From positions 124,001 through 188,000 of the forward strand of contig VFIW01000047.1 of the NCBI GenBank assembly GCA_006386115.1: a DNA stretch of 64,000 bases. The letters are read 5' to 3'. The translations under genes were made by a program, and so were the position numbers. This document shows, one piece after another, positions 56,104 through 64,000 of this stretch; the first letter of the stretch is position 1, and every line of letters starts with the position of its first letter. This DNA comes from Globisporangium splendens. Taxonomy: Eukaryota > Oomycota > Peronosporomycetes > Pythiales > Pythiaceae. A model generated the notes under the pieces. It was not told where the DNA came from. It saw only the letters and a list, made by a program, of their open reading frames with translations, and searched no databases.

Positions 56104-57608
56104 TTTTTGAGTTCAGCTTGTTCTTCCTTCATCCACGGTTTCGCAGGCTTACCATTCCTTGAGCCCCAGACAAATTGTTTCACTAGGTCGTGTAGCTGAT
56201 TGACAATAGCCGTAGAGGGCCAGGAGTGCCTGGCCACGTAAAGCACTTTGGGTATGATGACGGCACTGGCAATTGCTGCGCGTTGGGCGACAGAGTGAGT
56301 TTTGAGACGCGCAAGTCGAAGTCTGACACGTAAGGCTTGGATGCACTTGGACCAGTTACTTGCATTCGAAGGCGTTTGTCCGACTTGGATGCCGAGGTAG
56401 CGGCAATGTTCCTCACGTTGTAGCACATGAATGTCACTGACTGACTCTTCGGTGGAGCTAAATTCCTTGTTCAGCGGTAATACTGCAGATTTGTGCCGAT
56501 TGACTCGAAGCCCAGAAGCTGCTCCATATTTGTCCAGGATTGCAAACACGGCATTAATATCCTTGGGATCGCTAAGATAAATGGTCGTGTCGTCTGCGTA
56601 TCCTCCAATTCTGACCTCAGTTGCGCATCCTGCTGCCTGGAGTTCAACGCCGTGTATTTCGTCACTCGCTTCGATTTTCCGATAAAGAACCTCTAACGCC
56701 AAGATGAAGAGAAGAGGAGCCAGCGGACATCCTTGACGAATTCCGGATGTTACGTTGTACTTTCTCGACAGGGAACCGTTGACAATGAACTTGTAAGTGA
56801 TTTGAGAGTGTAACACCTTCACCAAGTGTACGAAATTCAATGGAAATCCAAGATGCTGGAGCGCTTGTGCCAGAAAGCTGCGATCGAGTGAATCATAGGC
56901 TTTAGCAAAACCAAGGAGCAACGCGATCGCTCTGGACATGGCGGGGTCGCTCGTGGCCCGCTGTTGTGCAGCCAATAGCACATCGATCGTAGTCGGGATT
57001 GCTCGCCCTGGAACGAAACCAGCTTGCATGTGATGGATAAGCCAAGCGAGCACAGTTCGTAATCTGGTTGCAAATATCCGTGTGAATATTTTGTAATCAG
57101 AGTTGAGGAGTGCGATTGGCCAGTAGTCCAGCGGCGACGCAGCAGAGACGGACTTTTTTATGCAGTGAATATGGGCTTCACTGAACGAACTTGGTAGAAC
57201 GCATTCGGGTATCCACAAGTTGAAAAGTCGCTCGAATAGACCGGTAATCTCGTCACAGTGGTCTCTGTACCAGTCGTTGCCGAGTTCGTCAGGACCGTGA
57301 GCTTTGCCTCTCTTGCATTTCTTCACAGCCTGTTTAATTTCACTCGAATTGATCGGTTTGAGCAGGAAGCCTAATCTGTCCGACGGAGGAATAGCTGTTC
57401 CTGGATCAAGGATTTGATCGATGTCAGTTTGCAGAGTGGGCGCCTGTTGCATGATTGATTTCCATCCTTCTCCCATGTCGTCAGCAAGTTCTCGTGAACG
57501 CATGGGTCCGCAAGTAGCTGTGCCACCGAGTGTGAAGATAGTGTTGTCAAGGAACTTGGTCGAGATACGCTTGTAGAAGGATTTGCTCGTTTTTCGTTCA
57601 TGATGCAT
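56100..57608 (-). pseudogene. LINE ORF2, reverse transcriptase with mutated motif A
   Basis: A 502-codon frame with RT motifs: YWPIALLNSDYKI, FVPGRAIPTTIDVLL, motif A as LLGFAKAYDSLDR, GIRQGCPLAPLLF (motif B) and GYADDTTIYL (motif C). In active LINEs motif A reads hD-F-x-K-A-F/Y-D; here the first, catalytic Asp is replaced by Gly (GGT near 56912), so the polymerase should be dead even apart from the frame breaks. Confidence 0.88.
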
Positions 57609-59268
57609 GTGCTCCCGAAAAATGCGGTCCCGTTTTGAAGCCTGCCACTTAGCTTTGCATTCTGCAATGGCACGACGGATACTCGTGGCGGTGGTAAAAA
57701 AAACTCTTGCGACAACTCCACGTTATGATCGCCCACCGCTCCGCCAGAGCGACCAAGCATCTGCACTTCTGATTCTGAGAGGCATCGTTGCAACCTCTGG
57801 ATTTTCTTCTTGTATCCTTGATTCAATCTGGCGAAGTACGATTTTTTAGCTTCAAGGTACCTGATCCTGAGCGCGATCTTGGCTTCATCCCACCAATTTG
57901 CTGTGGCCAGAGCGTAATCACGAGGCGAAGAGTAACGTCCACGTAATTCATCAAGTTGGTCATGGGCTTTTTCGAAGAAATCCTTTCCAATACTCGCCGC
58001 ATGCGCCGCTGCACTCTTCGGAAGTGGATAGACAACACGAGGTTTCTTGCTTTGGATCACCTTGTCAGGAGCAGCTACTCGGATCGTGACTCCATTGTGA
58101 TCGGAGAACGGACCAGCTACGCTTTGGTAGACGCTGCGAACCCAGTCGAGATGGTCATTGCTGCAGTACCATCGGTCGAGCCTACTGCTGGCACTGCCAC
58201 CTGAAGGCAGTGTATAGTAGTAGGTGTGATGCTGTCGATGGAATGCTTTGACGTCTCGTGTGTCCGTGGCGCGAAGAGCATCATCCTCAAGGGTATCAAC
58301 AAGATTCACTTTCTGGAGCAGTTTCTTCAATTCCCTGGAATCGTGCACTTTGTTGTGGTTGTTGTGAGACCTTCTGCCGTCTGGTTGAGAGTGCAATTAA
58401 AGTCTCCACCGCACAGAATGGGTCCATCATGTGACGAGAGGAGACCTGATAGTGCTCTGTAGAAAGCTTCCCTTGCAAATACGGTAGAAGGAGCGTAGAT
58501 GTTGAGAAGTAACACCGTTTCACCACGCAACGTCACCGTAGCTGCCATCCAGTGCGCATTCCACTGATCCTGCTTATATGGAGCCAGTGTAGGTATGCAC
58601 GAATAGGGATTCAACAAGATCGCCACTCCTCCTTTGCGCTCGGTGGAAGCTGACCAGAGAGAAAGTCTGGGATCCGACTCTTCTGATGGTTCCTGAAAAC
58701 CCCAACTTCGACGAAATCTGGATTGCATTGATGCCACTTCGGTCTCCAGGACGTGCGTTTCTTGGAGAAAGACAATGTCCAATGATCCCGAATCATCAGT
58801 CTGTCGAAAATGTGAAAACTACGCGTTCAGATTGGCGTCGGATTTGGAGAACCCCATCACATTCTGTGTGTGGAATCCAACAGTTAGCTCATGGCGAGCA
58901 TTGACTGTCGCACTGCGCCTTCTGGGTCGGTGGTTGTCACGACGAGCTTGGGTTGTGGGTTGATATGGTCGCAACGGTAGTCCATCGCCGGAATACGTTG
59001 ATGTGCCTTGTATTCCACGCTGTACTTCCGCCGGAGAGACAGTTGAGCCATCTCCCCCTGCTCGCACTGAACTGCCACCAAGTACAGTGCGAGTTGAGGC
59101 ACCATGGGTGCCTTTAGTTCTGATTGTGCCACCGTTGGACCTCCAGCTCACGCTGGTGCGCCAATAGCGACCATGACGTCGTCGTGCCCACAATCGCATC
59201 AATTGCTGATTGAAGAGAAGACGAACGCCAATATTCTTCAGCTCGGGTTTCAGGCATAACGTGACCAA
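57371..59268 (-). pseudogene. LINE ORF2, apurinic-type endonuclease region in three frames
   Basis: The endonuclease/exonuclease/phosphatase fold is recognisable across three minus-strand frames. LTVGFHTQNVMGF (frame ending 58819) is the N-terminal strand. FLQETHV, GGVAILLN, LNIYAPS and GGDFNCTL fall in the 58782-58327 frame. DRWYCSNDHLDWV and PFSDHNGVTI (the SDH catalytic box) fall in the 58396-57371 frame. This domain nicks target DNA. The frame changes make it non-functional as sequenced. Confidence 0.82.
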
Positions 59269-61805
59269 CGGCTTCGTGCTTGGGGAACATGCTTGGCAGT
59301 AATAGACTTATCACATTGAGAATTGCCCATTTGTCTGGGTCGATGGGTCGCGAGACGGTCGCGGTCAATAGGCTATCATCTAGCTTTTCCAGTCTGTTCC
59401 ATTGCTTGATGTTGTCAGTCATGGACCAACGAGCGGAGCCTTGCGGACAGGCGTCAACAGCCGATGCCCATTTCTTACAAAAGGCTCGCACTTGCGCGCT
59501 AATTGCGTCGTCATTTGAGGGATGCCGGATTAATGCGCGTTGAGCTTGACTGTTTATGCTGTGCCCAAAATCAAGGAGCTTTTTCGCTGGGAACATGCGC
59601 AAGACCTCCAGTGGAAAAGGCAGTGCACAAATGAGCGCACTTAGAGCATCCACGTGACTGGGAATCCATCCAGTCAATTTGGAGACGTCGCTTGGATCAA
59701 CTGAAGGCAAGCTGAATCTTCGAGTTTGTCGAGTCGCCGTGGTCCAGTCGTGCATGGCTTTGTTGTTTGCACGAAAATGCTGTCTTCGAAGGGCTTGCTC
59801 AGCAGCCGTCAATTGTTCGAGCTCCTCTTTCGATCCAACCAATCGTTCAACCAGAGACTTGCGCACTTGACCATCGTCCTGGAGAGAGTGAGACGGTGAG
59901 GAAGGAGGCGTCTCAAGTTCGCCTCTTTCACTGTCATTTGAAAAGGTTGACTCTTGACTGGCCTCGGATTGGCCTGGTGTCGTTGAAGCCGCTGCTTTTA
60001 AAACTGAGGACGCAAGTTCTGGGATCTTTCGTGGCCAATTTAACGTATGAGAGTGGGAGTCTGGTTCTCGCTCCGGTTCCTGGAATCGATGTTCATCATC
60101 CGTCGACCCTGTACCTAGTCCACTGCCCATCGCCGCATTGATTTCTGGCCCGGCGCCAAAGACACTCGTTGGGTCTGCATCTCGAGATTCAGCAGAGTCA
60201 ATGTGTCCAAAATCTTGGTCAGCGCTACCTGGAGTTGGCTGGTTCATCGAGGGAGGACCATTGCCTGCGTCCTCGGTACCATTTTGACTGCGCATTTCCT
60301 GGTGAAAGGCTTTAGTAACCTCTGCTGGCAGAGGGGAGAGTGGCTTGACCATTTGGCGGGGTCACAGCACCTCCCGTCAGATCTTGCGAGTGCATTGTGG
60401 AGTCCATCGACGTGGAATCTGCCAAGGACATCGCGACATCGAAGTGCGAGTGGTCTTCAGAGTACCCAGAGGTGGTATCAGCTGATGGCTCCGATGATGG
60501 ATGTTGGTTTGCCGAACCATTATCTCTAGACGCTGAGGGAAATGACTTCGAGCTGGGCTGGTTCATTCTTGATTGCTCCTCGTCTTGAGTCTGCGCAGTG
60601 GGACTGTGCTCGTGGACGACATGAGCTTTGACAAACTCCCTGAGCTTCGTACAAGCAAGGTCTTGATCTCCTTGGCTTTCGGTATTCTTAGCGGGAGATG
60701 GTCCTGAAGTTGCTGTCGTAGAAGCGTTGTTCCCAGCATGCTGACCGCCATCCTTGTGACCCAAATTCTTAGCTTTGGCACGCTTCTTGAGTAAATCAAG
60801 TTGCCTTTTCGCTCGGTTTTTGGTGTTCTTGGCCTCCTGAAGGATCAGAAGTGCGGCTGCTGCTTCCTTTGCTGTCACACGTTGCTGTAAATCAAGCAAT
60901 TCAACCTGACGTTGGAACTGCCTAGCTTCATGATTCGCAGATGAAGATTCCTCATCACGACCACTGGTGTCTGCCTCCTTGAGTTCGTCTCGATCGAGAG
61001 CAAAACTGTGCGCTTTGGCTGAAACGTCATGGAATTTGTGTTTTGCAGTCGCAGCCGCTGCAGCAGCTGCGGTGTGCGCGGAAGACGCTTTGGACAGATG
61101 CTCCTTAGCATTGTCTAATGTTGCCTGAGCAGCGCTTAAGCGGGCGTCGATAGCAATCTTTTGTTTTGCTTGAGTGGAGTTTGCTTGTACTCCATCAAGG
61201 ACAGAATCAGCTGAAGAAAGCTTCCCAGCCAGAATGGCCACAAGTTCAAGTTCGCGCTTCTTTCGAGCCTGGAGAGCCTTGCGGTTGCTCTAACCGTTAG
61301 AAGCTTTGATACTTGTCTCTGGAGTCCCGGTGCCAATGCTACCAGAGCTGGCTACTGAACCAGGAGGTGTGCCAATAACAGAAGTCAGCTTCGGAGCAGC
61401 CTTTAGGGTTCCGCCTTTTGGCGCTCGTCCACCAGCTGATGCCGCGTCAGAAGCTGTATGGGGTTGCCCTTTCGATGCCGGTGAACTCTTCACTGGTGTG
61501 GTCGCTGAGGTTGAAATCATGGATTTCATCGCCCCCTTCTGTTTCTTGAGATTGGCTGGATCGAACCATTCTGCCTCCGACGGCGTAACAGATTGAGCGT
61601 CTGTTGCAGAATTGGCCGCTGCTGCCACTGCTGCAGAGCCGGTGCTGCTATTCGAGTCAGTAGGCTGGGGCATCTCAGAGAGCAGCGCTTTCTCAGTTGC
61701 CTTGATCTTCAGGTTGGCCATGACTTTGCCCAAACTATTGGAGAGATTACCAATGTACTTTTGTCGGACTTCAAGAGACATGTGCTGTAGCTCAAATTTC
61801 GACAT
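59114..61805 (-). pseudogene. LINE middle region: coiled-coil and low-complexity ORF(s)
   Basis: Three partly overlapping frames (61805-61290, 61241-60312, 60352-59114) between the zinc-knuckle ORF and the endonuclease. The first starts MSKFELQHMSLEVRQKY ten bases after the ORF1 stop. The second is Ala/Lys-rich and coiled-coil-like (AAQATLDNAKEHLSKAS). The third is Ser/Pro-rich then helical (SKEELEQLTAAEQALRRQ). No known domain. It is either a long N-terminal extension of ORF2 or a separate middle ORF with frameshifts. Confidence 0.6.
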
Positions 61806-61814
61806 TTCCTTGGC

Positions 61815-63264
61815 TTACTTGATTTCTGGTTCGAAGTCGCGATGAAACTGCATCTGACGATCCTCAGGAGCTCGAGTACACTTTATCTTTATAAGGTGAG
61901 GTATATTTAGGTTCATCTTCGTGACCTACAATATCCATTCTCCTAACTACTCTTCATTGCGAATTTCATCTAGGAGTGTAAATGTGTCTATAGCGCAGCT
62001 CGAGTACACTTGCTTTTTGAGTGCGAGGGGTCGAAGCACTGAAAGCAAGGGATTCGGCTGTACCGTTGATGACGATGAGCGAAGATCGAGAACCCTTCAG
62101 CAGAGATGTGGGTGACATCTTTGAGCTGAGGGGGACATTCCTCGGAATTGAAGGTAACGACCCAGAAGTTAGAGTCGTATGCGCCATCCCGTGCTCGCAG
62201 CGCGCGCGCAATGGACACGACTTCACACTCAGCGCTCAATGCCATGAGTTGGCCGACAATGTCATTGCCTAAGCCAGAAGCTACAACACGGACTTGATAT
62301 TGAAGTGCATCAGCTTGGTGGGGGACAACATTGTCGATATCGCATCGATCATCTTCTTCTTCTAGCTTGGCGGTGCTGAGGAGAACAAGTTTTTCGTTGC
62401 GAAGCTTAATTTCCCGTCGATGCCACTTCGTTGCAATGGACTGCTCCTTGACAATGAAGGTCAACCGCCGAGTCGCCGTAGTGTAATACAGGCGCTTGAC
62501 ACTCTGAATCCAGTCACACAGATTCTTATAACCTGCAGAGCCGGCCGGCTCGGATGCAAGTAATTGCATAAGAATTGTCTTTTCGGCGATATGTTCAGGC
62601 ATCGAGATGCACAGAGGGACCACAGCAACGACTGTGCCTTCGAGGCAGTCTTCGAAGAATTTGACATAAGCCATGCGTTGAAGGAAAGTGTGGGTACAGG
62701 CGAGGAATGCAGGAGGCGCGTCTATGACGAGGGCACCCATTATCCAGGCATTCAACGCTTCTTCTTCGGCCGGCACCATCTCCCGTAGGTCATCATCGGG
62801 TTTGGTCTTCCATGGACGTGTAGCGATCTTGGTCAATCGCTGAACCCATGCATGATGGCGCGCTTCGCGTACCGCGGCATCAGTCCGAGTGTTGTTCTCG
62901 GGGTGAGTAGCATCAGGCTGAGGCGGTGTCTGGCCCATCATGCCTTTTTTTAGTTCTTCGACGCGATGGGGGTCCCAACCAGCAAATGCGGCATTCGTAC
63001 CGCCGCCATCAGGAGGCTGTTCAGGAGGAGGCTCCGTCATTGGTCGAAACTCCGAAAGCAGCTGTTCACTGCAGGATGGATCACTGGTTCTTGATTGGTT
63101 CTTGCTTGAGTCTTGTGGCATTCTCCAATATTCCAAGTCAACCACAAGCGGTCCAGTTCCAGCTTCAGCGGTCCAGTTTGGGCCGGCCCATCCCAGGGAG
63201 AGAATATCTCCATCTTGGAGTTTTGAGAATTGCAAAACAGATTGAGTAGAGAAATGCACCTTGT
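61815..63264 (-). pseudogene. LINE ORF1 with CCHC zinc knuckle, interrupted by LINE tail
   Basis: The frame is open from the copia junction (63264) and ends early at 61988 because of the inserted tail. Skipping the insertion and one target copy, it continues APEDRQMQFHRDFEPEIK to a stop at 61815-61817. The C-terminus has a perfect retroviral-type knuckle, CFQCFDPSHSKSKC (C-x2-C-x4-H-x4-C), typical of LINE ORF1 RNA-binding proteins. The N-terminus is lost to the copia insertion; the first codons visible are not a true start. Confidence 0.8.
61884..61996 (-). mobile_element. 113-bp LINE 3' tail insertion with 15-bp target duplication
   Basis: The 113 bp match, with a few differences, the last part of the main LINE (53660-53773): from the ORF2 stop region (GCGCTATAGACAC) to the 3' end (CCTTATAAAGA). 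It is bounded by perfect 15-bp direct repeats AGCTCGAGTACACTT at 61869-61883 and 61997-62011, the hallmark of target-primed integration. It is an extreme 5' truncation of a related LINE copy. Confidence 0.92.
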
Positions 63265-63443
63265 TGTTGGATTATTGGAGACTGAGCTGTCAGAGGGACG
63301 GCTCAGTGCTTGATACATATGTATTGCTCTTCTGCTTCCTAACTGCCGCATCTGAGCTCTTGCGACAGACCTTCGTCACTGAGGCTACCAGTGTGATATC
63401 GGTACAACCGGTATCTGGCATATACTGTACTTGTATTTCAACA
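63265..63443 (-). mobile_element. LTR of Ty1/copia element (179 bp)
   Basis: A segment bounded by TGTTG ... CAACA (plus-strand start TGTTGGATTATTGG, end TATTTCAACA). It lies directly after a purine-rich tract (63444-63460; minus-strand TTTGGAGAGGGGCG), which is the expected polypurine tract next to a 3' LTR. Very short for an LTR. It abuts the LINE ORF1 sequence on the left. Confidence 0.75.
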
Positions 63444-63470
63444 CGCCCCTCTCCAAAGATCACTTTGGAT

Positions 63471-63998
63471 TTACGACGACGAAGTGCTCAATCCGATAAT
63501 TGTTGCCAGTTTGATCAGTTTGTCCTTGGGTAGAGGTTTGGTGAAGAGGTCAGCTGGATTCTCTGCGCTCCTGATTTTCCAAAGACGCACGCACTTGTTC
63601 TCTACTTGTTCCCGTATGTAGTGCCACTTCATTTCAATATGGCGAGTCTTTCTGCTGAAAGTCGGGTCAGTGGCCATAATGTAGGTGCTCTGGTTATCCA
63701 CTCCTATGGATAGCTCGCTCTCTTTATCAGGCTTGATTTCACGTAGAATGTTCAAAAGGGATTTACCTTCCATACAAGCTTCACACGCAGCAACATACTC
63801 GGCCTCGGCTGTTGATTGCGCGGTGATGGTCTGACGACGTGATGCCCATGCAATTGCTCCACCGGCCAAGGTGAAGACGTACCCTGTAGTGCTTTTTCGT
63901 GTCTCCAAGTCACCCGCCCAATCACTGTCAGCGTAGCCATGAAGGTGAATCCCGTCGTCTGGTAGGCTGCTGTACTTGTATGTGATTCCTTTCCTCAC
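63471..63998 (-). CDS. Ty1/copia Pol, RNase H end (partial)
   Basis: A minus-strand frame, open to the window edge, encodes the C-terminus of a copia polyprotein. Motifs: ADSDWAGDLETRKSTTGY, ASRRQTITAQSTAEAEYVA, VDNQSTYIMATDPTFSRKT and RSAENPADLFTKPLPKD. All are characteristic of the copia RNase H, which removes the RNA template during reverse transcription. Stop at 63471, 10 bp from the polypurine tract. No frame damage is visible in this part, so the element may be young. The rest (gag, protease, integrase, RT) lies outside the window. Confidence 0.92.
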   Translation of the reverse strand: MRKGITYKYSSLPDDGIHLHGYADSDWAGDLETRKSTTGYVFTLAGGAIAWASRRQTITAQSTAEAEYVAACEACMEGKSLLNILREIKPDKESELSIGVDNQSTYIMATDPTFSRKTRHIEMKWHYIREQVENKCVRLWKIRSAENPADLFTKPLPKDKLIKLATIIGLSTSSS

Positions 63999-64000
63999 AG

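Larger units (their letters stand above)
53655..63264 (-). mobile_element. Long LINE (non-LTR retrotransposon), frame-broken
   Basis: On the minus strand in order: zinc-knuckle ORF1 (63264-61815), a Ser/Thr/Ala-rich and coiled-coil segment (61805-59114), AP-type endonuclease (about 58890-58100), reverse transcriptase (57608-56100), zf-RVT-like Cys/His region (54643-56103) and RNase H (54661-53762). It ends in a short 3' UTR closing with CCTTATAAAGA. ORF2 is in at least six frame segments. The element is inserted in GST-K. The 5' end is interrupted by a copia LTR at 63265, so the true 5' end is outside. Net length after removing the nested 128 bp is about 9.5 kb, long for a LINE. Confidence 0.88.

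Overview
This window looks like nuclear DNA of an oomycete (a Phytophthora/Pythium-type stramenopile). The genes have short GT-AG introns of about 57-280 bp, and the glutathione S-transferase promoters carry an exact match to the oomycete initiator consensus (TCATTYYNCAWTTT). There are no operons, bacterial ribosome binding sites or CRISPR arrays. I cannot name the species from sequence alone.

Region 1 (1-22.9 kb) holds ordinary, mostly single-copy genes. They are an ankyrin-repeat protein cut by the window start, a B-box/SAM/MAP-kinase-kinase fusion with five exons, two dispersed paralogues of a Cys/His-motif family, a membrane-anchored CobW/COG0523 GTPase, a seven-exon Tul1/FLY-type multi-pass RING-H2 E3 ligase, and a SMYD-type MYND/SET methyltransferase. 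The stretches 1.1-3.5 kb and 8.6-14.3 kb have no convincing gene and look like decayed sequence.

Region 2 (22.9-53.7 kb) is the outstanding part. It is an array of theta-class glutathione S-transferase genes: ten intact 4-exon copies of 224-225 codons and one broken copy. The array sits in nested inverted and direct duplications. A 6,772-bp near-identical inverted repeat (24651-31422 and 36790-43561) carries two GST genes and most of a large EF-hand/WW/IQ/ankyrin gene, which is truncated in the right arm. Between the arms are two tandem GST units (2,234-bp period) and a 1.5-kb non-coding segment called X. An inverted copy of X lies beyond the right arm and is followed by four GST genes in direct tandem (2.2-kb period). 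A palindromic element, TAACCGGTTA, recurs upstream of the eight genes of one GST subtype and inside X. In two copies the promoter has been exchanged for X, with the breakpoint at the initiator itself.

Region 3 (53.7-64 kb) is nested retroelements. A long, frame-broken LINE (endonuclease, reverse transcriptase, RNase H) is inserted in the last GST copy. A 113-bp tail of a second LINE copy sits inside its zinc-knuckle ORF with a 15-bp target duplication. A Ty1/copia element with a 179-bp LTR interrupts its 5' part and runs off the window.

My reading is that a detoxification gene family has expanded recently by inverted and tandem duplication, with conversion between copies, and that retroelements now bound it on one side. 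The main alternative for the inverted repeat is an assembly artefact. A few single-base differences between the arms and the distinct outer junctions argue against that, but long reads are needed.
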